From Amaurobius ferox (Eukaryota; Arthropoda; Arachnida; Araneae; Amaurobiidae), in assembly GCA_951213105.1 (NCBI GenBank), contig OX578150.1, forward strand, positions 24,804,022 to 24,868,021: a DNA stretch of 64,000 nucleotides, written 5' to 3'. Position 1 is the stretch's first letter, and the number at the start of each line of letters is the position of its first letter. The notes beneath the pieces were generated by a model. That model ran no database searches. It saw nothing but the letters and a program-made list of their open reading frames with translations, and had not been told where the DNA came from. The position numbers and the translations under genes were made by a program. Shown here piece by piece: positions 12,521 through 24,359 of the stretch.

Positions 12521-14603
12521 TTAATGACCCATAAATAAAGTAGTCTTGTTATTGATGCTACGAACTTTTCTAAGTTGAAGTTTTTCTGTCATCTGTTTCC
12601 CTACATGATAAAATCTAATTTTAAAATATTCAAACAAGACTGCTTTAATTAGAGACAGCCTGTGATTTTCAAGAGGTGACTGGTCTAAAGTATGCATATT
12701 TAATGAATCAAAGGTCATAGCACTAATTTCTTGGAGAGTTTGAATGAGGAGTTGATGCATTAGATTTCTTTTTTTTTAATTTCCCTGCAGCTTGTGCTAC
12801 TCTAAAATTCCTCTCTCCAATTTTACAAATTTCCACAACATGAGTAGAAGGGCTAATTAATCCCCCCTTATCTTTTCACTGTAAAAGAAGACTTTTTTGA
12901 AAGCATGAGCTATCTTTTAAAGCTGACACACAATCTGAACATTTAATTGTTTTTCCTAACTTTCTAACAACAAACCCAGAAATATAACCTACAATATCAG
13001 AAATGTAATCATTAATTTTTTGTGGACATTTTTCTGCGTACATGTACACTTCTGCATCATTTGTGACAACTGGGAAGTCATCAGCATCATCACCTTCATA
13101 AATATAATTTATTTGAGACACTTATTTATTCTTTGCAGAAGAAACATTTAAAATGTGCGTATCATCTAGAATAATACAATTAGCATTGTCAGATGTCATT
13201 ATCTCATGGTGGCACAGACGTCGTATATATGCAGCCTTGAAATGTTTAGCAGTTGGGTTGTTCTTATGACCACCTTTACTTCTAATTGCACTAAAAAACA
13301 TTTCAAGGTGGTCCTGAGAAAGCTTATAGGTTAATAAAAATTTCATAATAGGATAGGTCCCCCCATATAGATTAGTATACAAATATTTTACACTTTCAAT
13401 ACCGGTGAGAAATCCCAAGAACCCCGTCTTCCTATTGCTAAAGAGAATAGGATCCCTATCAACTGAAACTTTAAGGCCTCTTATATATACATCAGCTTCA
13501 TTTAAAAAGTTTAAAAATGTACTTTGATTACTGGATTTAAAAGGAGATTTAAAGCCTTTACTCAATAAATTTTTAGAATTTAAAATGTCAAATAAATTAT
13601 TAAAAATTTTAATAAAATTTACTGTTGCAGAAACACCTTGAAATTCCTCAAGTTTAAGGTCATGACATAAGTAGTCTAATGAATTTGCAACACTTAAACT
13701 TAAAACTTGAGCTGCCAGTTTAACTTTCATTTTTTCTCTATGCCATTCGATATGGCGTCTTCGCAACTTATTTGCAGCATGAAGCCCATATTTTTATTGG
13801 TGGTTTACTAGATTAACTATATAGTTCCAATTAATCCTCCCCCCATTATCATCAAAAATCAAACCTTTGCTAGCTAAAGTGTTCCTTACTAATTTTAACA
13901 TGTGGCATATGTCTAATATTATACATATATCTTGTTTTGTTACAGGATGAGGGAAAGTATTTTTTAGATTTTTGGCATTAATGCTGGCTCCAAGATAATT
14001 TACAGTGGTTATATTTGCACTTAGCCCATCAAAAGTTAAGGATACTATTTTAATGTTAGTGTCATGCAGCCTACGTAGTGCATCTTTTATTAAGTTGGCC
14101 CTTTCAGAACAATTTAACCCATTGATTAAGAAATACGCTATGGGAATTTTCCAATTGCCATTTAGTGAATTTACCATGAATGTCAATGCCTCCTTTGCAT
14201 GTGGCATTTCATCATCATCAATACATGTGCCTAAATCTACATACCCCGAATATCTGCCATTATGATTATCCCATTCAACATGTGATCTGATTGACATTTC
14301 ATCGATAATTAATCCACAAACTAGTGTTTTATCATTTTCCTTGGCTTCCTCAACTTTTGCAGACAGTGCTAAAAATGCTTCAGCTGTAAATCCAGGCGAA
14401 CCATCTACACCTTGATACCATTTCCGTAATGCTGAAGGATGAGGCAGGCTAGAACAAAATGTCTTTCTTACATAATTGTATGCTTTCGCTGAATAAAAGT
14501 TTAATGTTAAGGCAAATTCACGTAATTGTGGAGGATACTTTTCTTTGCTTTGTCCTTTTACAACTCTTCTAAGTAAATCTATAGCAGATCCAGGAAGATA
14601 AAG
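12521..14603 (-). pseudogene. Last exon of the P-element-like transposase: catalytic and C-terminal region
   Basis: Reading down from 14603: an RNase H-like core (LVCGLIIDEMSIRSHVEWD, then FDGLSANITTVN), the inserted region (DICHMLKLVRNTLASKG), and after the TAA at 13793-13791 the conserved GLHAANKLRRRHI...KMKVKLAAQ helix. The C-terminal block contains LSQDHLEMFFSAIRSKGGHK (typical of P-element and THAP9 proteins), GYISGFVVRKL with a CSDC pair, and KGGLISPS. Order and spacing match the family across roughly 650 residues, so identification is firm although the frame is broken several times. Confidence 0.85.
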
Positions 14604-14702
14604 CTGAAAATATATATATATATATACATATATAATTTTAAATGGAACATTCTTTTCAAAGCACTTAAAAATGGTTATAAACAAGTGTTAATATAATTAA
14701 TT

Positions 14703-15892
14703 AAGGGGGCATAGGACCTTTAAACCTTCAAAAAATAAATTTTTCAATTTTATTTTATTCTGAATGTTTGAACATTTCTGAACACTGTGCAAAAAACTGC
14801 ATTCTAAAATTCGCATTATTTCTAAAGTTATGAGCTTTTGTGCAACATACACTTTTGAAAATTTTCTCATGTCAGCCATCGCCGCCATTTTTAAAGGGGC
14901 TGCAGAAGTAGGAAGGCAACTACTCACCTCTACTGAACTGCTCAGCCCAGTTTGTTTATATTCTAGCACTGTTAACTTGTTTATAACGTGGAGAATTTCT
15001 TCTGAGTTTCGCAATTTCTTTTCATTATATTTTCTTACTTTTTACGATTCATTTGCTGCATTTATGTTGTTTAAGCATAAGAACTTTGAACTAAAATACA
15101 GTTAATCTATTTTATAATTATACATTACAAACTTTTTCACGTTTGCATATTTATTTGTGTAAACTTCAACGTACAAGACTGGTGCAATTTTTTAATATAA
15201 ACTTTTTGCTTCTTGCTTTGTAATAATGGATACACCGACAACTAAATCTCGTTCTGGGAAAAGAACGAAAAGAAGACGTTTTCAAGGAAATATGTATGTA
15301 ATTAAAAACAAAAACAATCCGAAAGTGTTTGAACGACAAAATGTTGATTCTACGCCTAAGCTAAGTGCTTCAAGTAAAAAAATTGTTCAGCTCAAAAGAT
15401 GAACTTTCACTTGATAAGTCACATATTTCATCTGAAGAACATTAATATAGAATGGTTGATATATCAGTACTTTTCAAGAAGCTTGCAAATGTTTTGTGCT
15501 GCAAAATTGTCATGGAACAATAAATATACGTGAAAAATCTTCAATGGGTTTAGCATCAATGTTTCTTGTATTGTGATAGCTGTGATGAACTAAAGTCTGT
15601 GAAAAATACAAAAATGCTTGGTGTTAAGAAAATATTACAGAAATAAAGAGAAGAGCTGTGTTTTCTATGCGATGTATAGCGCAGGGTTTATCGGTTTTAT
15701 CTACTTTTTGTTCTACTATGGGTCTTCCAGCAGCTTCTACTTCTTTCACGAAGCAGATTTTCGAGCCTCTAGCACTACATATGAAGTTCGAAAAGCTCGT
15801 AAAAGGCAGAAAACATTTGATTTTCAAAGACAAGAGGAAGGAATTACTTATGCATCAGGTGCATTTTGATGCTAAATTAGATATAAAATAAC
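14703..15892 (+). mobile_element. MULE-like element remnant inside the P-like gene intron
   Basis: A plus-strand coding remnant lies in the intron between 14603 and 17222. The start is placed at AGGGGGCATAGGACC, a plausible terminal inverted repeat because unrelated sequence precedes it, but I found no reverse-complement partner downstream. That boundary is inference. The coding remnant is listed separately. Confidence 0.45.
15226..15891 (+). pseudogene. Mutator-like (MULE) transposase-domain protein, degenerate
   Basis: The ATG at 15226 opens a basic N-terminus (SGKRTKRRRFQGN, then SSKKIVQLK) before a stop. After several frameshifts the segment at about 15640 reads EIKRRAVFSMRCIAQGLSVL followed by FCSTMGLP. 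This matches the pattern E-I-N-R-R-x-V-F-A-M-R ... F-C-x-x-M-x-L-P that I recall from arthropod proteins annotated with a Mutator-like transposase domain. The last open part ends EEGITYASGAF. Homology is from memory of the family pattern; the intervening zinc-binding and catalytic parts are missing. Confidence 0.5.
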
Positions 15893-16965
15893 ACAGGATG
15901 TATTATAAACTACAGCCAAACATTAATTAGCCGAACTGCGATAACTTAACATTTTCCATGTACAAAAGTCATATTTGTTACATATTTTTGTAATTTTAAG
16001 CAATTTTAATAAGTCAAATTTTCTATAATTCAAATTCTTTTCTTGTCATTAGAGTTTCAGTTTATCGAAGTTCCACTGCAGCTGTTTTTCTCAGGTATGT
16101 GATTTTACAACTTGCACACAGCATATTTTAAAATATATTTTACTAATTACTTTCCATTTTTTGCTCTTACATGTTTCATCTATATAATATATATACAATT
16201 TATACATAAGAAATTCCTCCTAAATTAGTAAAAATTTAGTAAACGTTCTTCATCTGATTGACAAGAAACGTCTACATGAAGCTGATGTTCGAGCTTCCGA
16301 AGCAACATATAGAGCTCAAATACGCCTTAAAAGGCAGAAAATTTTTGATTTTTCAATCATAACAGAAATAGGAAGGTGCTATTTATGCACTGGAGGCGTT
16401 TTAAGGTCGAAATAAGATAATAAGTAACACTGAATATATTTTTAAACTTAAAAGCGGGTTTCTCAGATATGTGATTTTAGCACTTGTGCGCAATATATTT
16501 TAAAATATATGAGGCCAATCATTTTCAAATTTTTCGCTCTTACTTGTTTCATCTGTATACATAATTTATAGATAAAAATTCCTCATAAATAAGTAAAATT
16601 TAGTAAACGTTCTTCATCTGACTAACAAGAAACGACTGCATGAAACATCTGTTCGAGTTTCCGAAGCAACATATTGAGCTCAAGTAGCCCCTAAAAGGCA
16701 GAAAATTTTTGATTTTTCTTACATAACAGACATAGGAAGGTGTTAATTATGAACCAAAGGCATTTTAAGGTACAAAATAAGATAATAAGTAACATTGAAG
16801 CATTTTTAAATTTTAAAGCTGTTTTTCTCAGATATGTGACACTTGCGCACAATATATTTTAAAATATATGTAACCAATCACTTTCAAATTTTTTGCTCTT
16901 ACTTGTTTCATCTATATACATAATTTATAGATAAAAATTCCTCATAAATAAGTAAAAATGTAGTA
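15760..16965 (+). repeat. Degenerate tandem repeat derived from the MULE-like 3' coding end
   Basis: Three related units begin at about 15760, 16289 and 16651. Each contains a stretch related to RASEATYRAQ...KRQKIFDF followed by a noncoding block (TCTCAGATATGTGA, then TTTTGCTCTTACTTGTTTCATCTATA). Blocks repeat at about 16093, 16470 and 16827, so the period is about 360-380 bp. Units two and three carry stops and frameshifts. Confidence 0.65.
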
Positions 16966-17221
16966 ATGTAATTAATTGCATTTTGGTTTACATATTTTTT
17001 ATAACATTACTTAACAACTTTTATATTTGTAGAGATGAAGTAAATTTAAACACTAGATGTGCAAGTAGAATTGATACAATACAAAAGATTAGTAAATAAA
17101 TCATAGCATCAACAACAACAAAAATCCTAAATAGTTTCAACTTTGATCTCAAAATTAAGACCAAAAAAGGAACAAGTGATTAAAACTAATAAAATTAGAT
17201 AAAACAAGTAAATTTACTCAC

Positions 17222-17478
17222 TTCTAACACCTTATAAGCAGAATCTGTAATCATGGACTTCTTTATCTCACATAAAACATCTTTCAGAGATGTGATTTTC
17301 TTTTTCATCCTTTTGGTTTTCCGGTTCAAAATCCTGATTTTCTTTCGATATTCTGCAGCATTGTTATTGGCGAGATTTAAAACGTTTTTTGCTTTTGTTG
17401 GGGATGAAAGATCTTTTTCATTAAAATCTCCTAAATAAAATTTTCTTTTTATACCTTTAACAACATTGGCAGAAGTAC
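17222..17478 (-). pseudogene. Coiled-coil exon of the P-element-like gene
   Basis: The 257-nt exon has consensus splice sites at both ends. It starts with two bases that complete a codon split from the preceding exon and ends on a codon boundary, matching the phase-0 start of the next exon. It encodes a basic coiled coil (EYRKKIRILNRKTKRMKKK), as found between the THAP domain and catalytic core in THAP9-like proteins. No lesion is visible within it. Confidence 0.7.
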
Positions 17479-18152
17479 CTAGAAACAAAGGAACAAATTA
17501 CTGATGTTTTATAAAAAAGATTTAGAAAACTAATGTTAAATATTGATTTAATGAAATAACTATTTAAAATTATAGAAGTGAACCATGTTTTCAAATTTTA
17601 TTTTTTAAACCATTTTAAGAGTAAACAAAACATTTCACAGAGATATTAAAAGTAAACAGTTCAATATTTAAATGTTGAAAAGTAAAGAAACACATTTAAA
17701 TTTTAAAAATAAACACACATTTCTAAATTTAAACTACTTGAAAGTAATATCATTTTGAGATAAATTAATGTGATTTTGAATTGTTATTACATAATTAAAC
17801 AAATTTTTTTAAAACAACCTTGCGATTTCTGATTTAGAGAAAAATTAAATCACAAGTTAGGCGAAAGTTTTGTAAATGTGTCTAATGATCTGGGCTGATA
17901 TGGAAATTCAGTAAAAACTTTTAACTTTTATAAAAATAGTTCTTAAATGTTAACCATTCAAATGTCTTTGCCTGTTTAATTAATATAGTATTTTTAATTA
18001 ATAAGAAGATACAGTCAACAAAAATCAAAATATCATTTTTTAGTTAATCTAAAGATAGGATACTGTTTCCTTTTCAAAATAAAACATTGACAATGCATAG
18101 CTGCAATTAATCAAGCATTGTTTATTTATTGTTTTATATTAGAAAAAGCATG

Positions 18153-18195
<43 letters not shown>

Positions 18196-19057
18196 AGAAA
18201 GTAGCTTTGAAAATGTTTGAGATTCTGTGTATAGATTTTCCAATATAAAAATACTGCCTTAACAAACAAAATATAGAATATATTTAGGAGGATGAAGGTG
18301 AAATAAGAAATGGAAGGGGAAGAGGTTATGCAGAATTGTTAATTAGTAAGTTGGGCAACGAATTAATATTTTTGACAAAATGTTCATCACAGGTACACAT
18401 TAGTACATAAATTGTTAATTACTTTCCCTACATAGTATATGCATTCAGAAGGTATGATCTATACTGAGGTTAAAACTAATTTAAATACACCGAGGAAGAA
18501 TGAATATGAACAGCTGAATAATGAGTCCAAATAGCTCATCTTTATGCAAGCATTTGTTAATCGTGAATGCATATTGACTATAACCAAAATTATGTTTACA
18601 AATATACCAAAGGGATTCAGTCTGTGTATTTTGTAAGTCAATGAATATTTTCGCATACCAGATGAATTTATAATATTATTTATAATATATATATGTATTA
18701 TATATATTATCACAGATTATTTTTTATATATTTCTAGATTTAAACTTTTATAAATATATATCTATTGATCAGTACTTTAATAGTGACCTGGTGGTTGGCT
18801 GCCTAAACATGACAAATTATATGCTTCATTTCATAAAAACATTTCTAAAACCATGCTTTATTTAATGCATGGAATGCATTATGTACCTGGCGACATAATT
18901 TAAAAAAATAATGTTAAATACACAGTACCAAATGAATTGATACATTTAATATTTGCATAAATTTTAAAGGAGATATACAGATTAACTTCAAATCAAAAGC
19001 ATTTTAGAAAATTTTATAGATTATCCATTAACTAGGAAACTAAAAAAAAATCTGTAC
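17479..19057. other. AT-rich intron-like spacer
   Basis: About 1.6 kb between two phase-compatible exons of the P-like gene. It holds a TA dinucleotide run and no supportable gene on either strand. Confidence 0.5.
18153..18194. repeat. TA dinucleotide microsatellite
   Basis: Nearly uninterrupted TA repeats of about 40 bp. Confidence 0.9.
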
Positions 19058-19140
19058 CTGGTTCCTCACTGCAGATCTGATTTACTACATATCCTGCTTT
19101 TGGAGGCTTTCTCACAATTGTGTGCTTCTCGAGATCAGAC
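19058..19140 (-). pseudogene. Upstream exon fragment of the P-element-like gene
   Basis: Minus-strand sequence encodes SDLEKHTIVRKPPKAGYVV...CSEEPG and ends at a GTACAG donor whose phase fits the acceptor at 17480. Its 5' side meets family B sequence at about 19131, so the true exon start is not visible. Short and without a diagnostic domain, it rests mainly on splice phase. Confidence 0.5.
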
Positions 19141-19435
19141 TTTGAAAAATTTTTGATAAAAAAAGAAAAGAAGAGAAAAAAGTTTTCTCTTCTTCCAATC
19201 TCAATTCCTAATACAAAACTTGCCGAAAGATAGCACTATATACGTTCGTCACCGTATTGGTGTCTAGGGAGAACTACGTGGAGGTGTATATAGGCACTTG
19301 TCAAACCCCACGTCCCGTCACTGCCAAATGTGACACCCTCGTAGAACTAAATCACAGCTATCTCTATCTGATTCTTTCAGAATTCAAAAACTGATTTACT
19401 TCGGATTTAACACGAGACCACACAAAGCAATTTCC
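19131..19435 (-). mobile_element. Family B 5'UTR fragment
   Basis: The reverse complement matches the family B 5'UTR (compare 36540-36800): the block with GTGACGAAC and CACCAATACGG, then the 12-bp hairpin with arms AAGAAGAGAAAA and TTTTCTCTTCTT. Only 5'UTR is present, with no ORF1, and homology stops at about 19131. Near 19420-19435 the match to B fades into 28S-like sequence, so that edge is approximate. Confidence 0.75.
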
Positions 19436-19439
19436 AAAT

Positions 19440-19498
19440 GAGGAAAGAAATTCATCCAAGCGCGGGTAAACGGCGGGAGTAACTACGACTCTCTTAAG
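19440..19498 (+). other. 28S rDNA fragment: R2 target-site upstream flank
   Basis: Contains AAGCGCGGGTAAACGGCGGG followed by AGTAACTACGACTCTCTTAAG. This is the universally conserved 28S sequence just upstream of the R2 cleavage site (TTAAG^GTAGCC), with one difference (ACTACGACT for ACTATGACT). It ends exactly at TTAAG, where R2 inserts. Confidence 0.85.
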
Positions 19499-22434
19499 CC
19501 TGAGAGGGAAGTATGTTGCGGAGTTTGGTGTATTGCAGCCTCCTCGTTGGCACCGCTGGATAAGCCAGGTTTCGGCCTGTGGTGAACGAACCGCAATTAA
19601 ACCAAACCCAAAACCGGCCCCAGGGTTAGCAACCCTGTGGCTGGTCAATTTCATTGCTACAACTAGTATAAATATGGAAGAAGAGGTTGTCATGGCTCGT
19701 GACGACCTCAATGAAATAGCAGTGATGCCTGACCCCAACTCCTTGGAGCAGCTCCCCATCTGTCCTGTTTGCCAAGCGAAGTATAGAACCAAAAGAGGAC
19801 TTGGAGTGCATTTCAGACGGGCGCACCCCGAGACTTTCCACTGTCAAGAAGTTGCAAAGATTGAATCAACAAAGTCCAAGGCTCGATGGACTGAAGCTGA
19901 GACACATCGCCTGGCCGAGATGGAAGCCCTTCTGAGTGTGACTGACACGAACACCAATCAGATCCTCGCCAGCCAGATGACAACAAGAACCTTGGAAGCT
20001 ATTAAAGAGAAGCGGAAACAACCAGGTTATAAGGCCGATGTTGCTCAGCTCAAGACTTCCCTGCTGACCCAGGCTAGTGATGAAACCACATTATCGACTG
20101 AACCTACTTCAAACATGTCACCTGAGGATCAGCCAGACATCAACCCTGACAAGACTTCTCCTGTGAGAGGTAACTTTTCTGTATTTTCAGATCCAGATCC
20201 TATCCTGGCTTCCCCGCCACCTAGAAGCAATCCGAGTTCCACCAAGACTTTTGCTGAGCCATCATCATCTATGAAAGACGACTATAACATCTTAGAGGAA
20301 ACCCTCGTCGTCGGAACTATGGAATATTAGATAGACGAATTAAACGACCGAACTGATCTCCAGCCTCCCCCGTCTCCGGATGAATTGAACTACCTGGATG
20401 AAGCACTTCGCTCCATCTCCTCAAAACCTGATCAAGCAAAGAATCTCTCAACACAGTTCATCTTTAACTTCTGTAGCATCAATACTGATCCACCCAAGCC
20501 CAAAGTCAATAGACCATTTACTAAGACCTTCACATCCAAAAGGAGGAAGAAGCAGTTCGAGTACTCCCGATTACAAAGACTCTATAAAAGAAGTAGGCAA
20601 AGTGCAGTTCAGCGAATCTATAACAAGTCATCGTTGTCGCCAAATCTCACTGAAGAGGAGGTATTTTCTTTTTTGACTCAGCTGTTAAAGAAAACGAACT
20701 TCGACTCTGTCAAGTTCACAACACCTGACTGCACCAGCTTCGATTCTGAGTTCATTACGCCTGAAGAAGTCCTGGAGCATCGAACCCGTTTCACAACATC
20801 ATCGGGCCCCGACGGAGTCTCTCCAGCCATGCTTGAGAAGATTCCAACGAGAACGAGGGCAAAGCTCTACACTTGCTGGCTCTGCCTGCAGTGGGCGCCT
20901 TCCTTCGTCATCGACTGCAGGACCATCTTCATCCCTCAAAAAGAAGAAGCGGACGCCCCTTCCAAGCTGAAGCCTCTTTCCATATCTTCTGTCCTGACTC
21001 GTCAGTTCCATAAGATCCTTGCAACGAGGCTGTCAGCTCCTCTGAAGTTTGACGAATTCCAGTTTGGATTCCAGAAGATCGACGGAATCTCTAAGGGTGT
21101 CCATCTCCTCAATAACATCCTGAGGAGATCGCGAGAAGATCAACTGCCCATCTGCGCGGCTATTCTTGATCTGGAGAAGGCATTTGACTCGGTTGACCAT
21201 GCCGCCATCTTCAGCGCTCTTGTCAGAGCTAAAGTCCCACGATCTGTTGTGGGCTACCTCTCCTTCATCTACAAGCAGTCGAGGACATTTCTTTGTTTAA
21301 GGGAAAAGTATCGCAGCCACTCATCCCATCTAGAGGAGTGAGACAGGGAGACCCGCTTTCACCGCTGCTGTTCCTGCTTGTCTTTGATGAGGTATTGCAA
21401 CACCTTCCAGCCTATGAGGGGTTCCACCGCGGGAACCGAAGAATCAACCATATCGCATACGCGGATGACCTCATCTTGGCTGCTAATGACGAGACTGGCG
21501 TCCAAAACCTGCTCAACACCATCGAGCCCCAACTAAAGTCGCTTGGAATGCAGATTAATGTTGGGAAATCTGCCGGCTTCTGTTGGTTGAAGGATGGAAA
21601 AAAGAAGAGAATGCTATACAAAGACAACGTGTCCCTGCAAGCGTCTGGCCGGCTACTCCCGATACTTGGCATTAACACCAGCTTCAAATATTTGGGAGTA
21701 GACTTCACATCTTCCGGTGATCAGCCAATTAAGACCACGCTCGCCAGCGATCTCGAGACGCTACGTTAGTCTCTGATAAAGCCTCAGCAGAAGCTATACA
21801 TCCTAGCGAGGCATGTGCTGCCGAAGCACTACCAGCAAATGACGTTCGGCAAGATTTACTCTGGAACACTCAAGAAACTCGACATAACGATTAGAACGTT
21901 CGTCAGAAAGATTCTGCATCTCCCCAAGGATCCTCCAATCGCGATGTTTCATGCGGACCTGACCGATGGAGGACTTGGGATAACTTCGATGCGATGGACT
22001 ATTCCGATGCTGGCCAGGAATAGAGGCGCCGACATCAAGCCTTCGCTCCTCAGTTATGACAACGTTCCTCTCACCAGTAAGTGCAAGATTTCTACGATGT
22101 GGAGGCATCGCCTCCATGCGACGGAGCCGGCTTGAAAGAGTCTGCCAAAGTCCCACAAGCCCATCGGTGGATTTTAGACGGCACCAACTTAACAAGCTTG
22201 AAATGCCTACTACTTTTAACTTTGGTTCAGTCATTGGAGTCCTTGTTGTGTCGCTGTTCCAGGTGCTTGTGTTTATGTACACGTTTGTGTTATATCTATA
22301 CGTTATTATTATATCCTTATACTCTTTGCTTTATATCAGTTTATGTTTTTATGTTATTTTTGATTTTCTATGTTGTCCTCTCTGTATCGTCCCTTTTCCC
22401 GCAGTTGCTCCGATATTTGGCAAAAAAATATATA
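19499..22434 (+). mobile_element. R2-type site-specific LINE, 3' region deleted
   Basis: Begins directly after the 28S TTAAG, encodes an R2-like protein, and is interrupted near its 3' side by the Tigger element at 22437. The expected 28S downstream flank (GTAGCCAAATGCC) is not seen before or after Tigger, and the restriction-like endonuclease region is absent, so the 3' part has been lost. Confidence 0.8.
19533..22135 (+). pseudogene. R2 protein: zinc finger, Myb-like, reverse transcriptase; lacks RLE
   Basis: R2 encodes one protein that nicks 28S rDNA and reverse transcribes its own RNA. Visible in order: one C2H2 finger (CPVCQAKYRTKRGLGVH then H), a Myb-like segment (RWTEAETHRLAEME), RT motifs (SSGPDGVSPAML, FIPQKEEADAP, LDLEKAFDSVDH, RQGDPLSPLLF, AYADDLIL), and the post-RT thumb (FHADLTDGGLGI). 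A single N-terminal finger suggests an R2-D-type element. Lesions are TAG at 20328-20330, a frameshift near 21290, and TAG at 21767-21769. The frame is open from 19533, but the first in-frame ATG is at 19674. After 22135 no CCHC or endonuclease motif is found. Confidence 0.85.
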
Positions 22435-22436
22435 TA

Positions 22437-22459
22437 CAGTGGCCGCCGCTTAATTGGAT
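22437..22459 (+). repeat. Tigger left terminal inverted repeat
   Basis: Matches the right end at 24884-24906 with one mismatch (CAGT against CAGA). Confidence 0.92.
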
Positions 22460-22916
22460 TACTGGTTAATTGGATCAGCCGCTTTATCGAATCAAATCAC
22501 GGAAAACGGAACGGAATCATTCTTTTACATTGAAACTCCGCCGGCTATTTGGATCAAAACCGCCGGATAAATGGATCAAAAATTTTCGCGATTCCATTCT
22601 AGTTTTACATTGTTTAATCTTTCCATTGTGTTCTTCCCAACGTCAGCTTTTTCTGGAGTTCTTTCTCCAAGCCTGTCAAAGAGGGCGCCATGCGGCGCAC
22701 AAAGTCAGACCCAGATTTCTTAGAAACGTGAATCCCCTGGGTGCCTGTGATAAGACGCCACTCCCACACGCCTGTGGCAGAAGGATTGAACAAGGAAAGG
22801 GGGGTGAAAGGGGAAGGGGTAAGAATGTTGGGGTTGAGGTTAAAAGGCACAGATGGTCACTTTGCTTGTTCATTATTAGTGTGTCGTGTTACAGTAAGCC
22901 CTTCTTTGTGAATTCG

Positions 22917-24359
22917 ATGGCAAAACGCAAGGATTTTAGCTTGTCTGAAAAATATGAACTTCTTAAAAATTTGATGTTCTGCCGAAATGCAATCAGAGAG
23001 AAGCATCTTTGAAATTGGGCATACCTCAGTCAACTTTATGTCGCCTTTTGAAACAAAGGAGTAAAATCTTAGATGATCATGCATTGAATAGAAACGCGAA
23101 TCGTAAACGGCAACGAGTTGGAAAAGCAGAAGATGTCGATGGAATGGTTCAAGGCTGCACGACTTAAAAAAGCCCCACTGTCGCGTGGAATATTAAGCTT
23201 GAAAGCCGAAGAATTTGCTGAAAAATTTGGAATCGAGGACTTTGATACAACTGATGGGTGGCTGACCAGATGGAAAAATCGAAACAACATTGTTTATGCA
23301 AAACAATATGGTGAAAAGGGAGATGCCGATATCAGCGCTGCTGAAAAATGGGTGCAAGATATCCTGCCAGAACTATTGTCAAGATATTCTGCAAATGAGA
23401 TCTATAATATGGATGAGACTGGGCTTTATTATCGTGCATTACCAGACCATACTCTGATGTTCAAAGATGACAATCGGTCGGGAGGTAAAAAAATAAAGGC
23501 TCGGATAACAGTTCTCCTGACATGTAATATGACTGGAACAGTAAAGAAAAGACCATTCGTCATAGGAACGAGCAAGGACCCACGTTGCTTAAACGGTGTA
23601 AAACAGATTCCCGTAGAATACACAAGCAATACAAAGGCATGGATGACGAGCGAGATTTTCACAAAATACATGAGGAAATGGGACACAGAGCTTGGAACAG
23701 AAAAAATTGCAGTTTTGCTCGACAACTGCACTGCCCATCCGGAGTTGAAGTTAAACAACATAGAACTGTTTTATTTTCCACCAAATACCACATCAGTTAT
23801 TCAACCATTGGATCAAGGAATCATAAAAACTTTTAAAACCTATTATCGCAAGGATATAAGAATGAAAATTGTTCAGGCAATAGACGATCCAACGAAGCCT
23901 ACTGCTAGTGATAGTATAGCGAAATCAGTCAGTCTCCTTGACGCCTTTCACATGATAATAAATGCATGGAAAAATGTTACTCCTATAACAATTTTCAATT
24001 GTTTCAAAAAATCGGGAGTCGTAGTTGAAGTAGCGAACAACATTCCACAGGAGCAAGAAGACCCATGCAATGACGAGGAGCTTACAGAAGAATTTTGGAA
24101 CTGGGTCAATATCGATGGAAACGTACCGACATCAGCTGAAAAAACGGAAGAAGACATTGTTTTAACAATTCAACAATCCAAAGAAACAACTGAAGAAGCA
24201 GATGAGGAAGAAGTAGAAAACAATGAACTGCCACTACCAACGGCTAGGGAATCGCGTCAGGTTCTTCAAATTCTTAGAAGGACGTTAGAACAACGAGGTG
24301 CATCTTGCGATGACTATAATTCTTTTTACGATATTGAAAAGAGTATCAAAGCTAATTAG
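22917..24359 (+). pseudogene. Tigger-like transposase, two N-terminal frameshifts
   Basis: Catalyses cut-and-paste transposition. The ATG at 22917 starts a psq-type helix-turn-helix (KRKDFSLSEKYELLKN ... LGIPQSTLCRLLKQ) that is frameshifted near 22980 and again near 23125. From 23118 the frame is open for 413 codons: a CENP-B-type second DNA-binding domain (DGWLTRWKNR), then the DDE core with NMDETGL, VLLDNCTAHPEL and QPLDQGIIKTFK (the third acidic residue is D, as in Tigger/pogo). The acidic C-terminal tail is family-like. Only the N-terminal region is damaged, so decay is mild. Confidence 0.9.

Larger units (their letters stand above)
12521..19140 (-). pseudogene. P-element/THAP9-like transposase gene, decayed, at least three exons
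   Basis: A minus-strand, intron-containing gene of the P-element superfamily, a DDE-type cut-and-paste transposase with an inserted GTP-binding domain. Three exons join in phase: 19140-19058 (donor GTACAG), 17478-17222 (acceptor TTTCTAG, donor GTGAGT) and 14603 onward (acceptor TTTTCAG). The second exon encodes a coiled coil; the last holds the catalytic region. Lesions in the last exon are in-frame TAA codons at 13793-13791 and 13124-13122, another stop near 12876, and a frameshift in an A-run near 12770. The N-terminal THAP zinc finger is not visible, and a family B fragment lies upstream of 19131. No terminal inverted repeats were found, so it could be a decayed transposon or a former host gene of THAP9 type. 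Confidence 0.8.
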
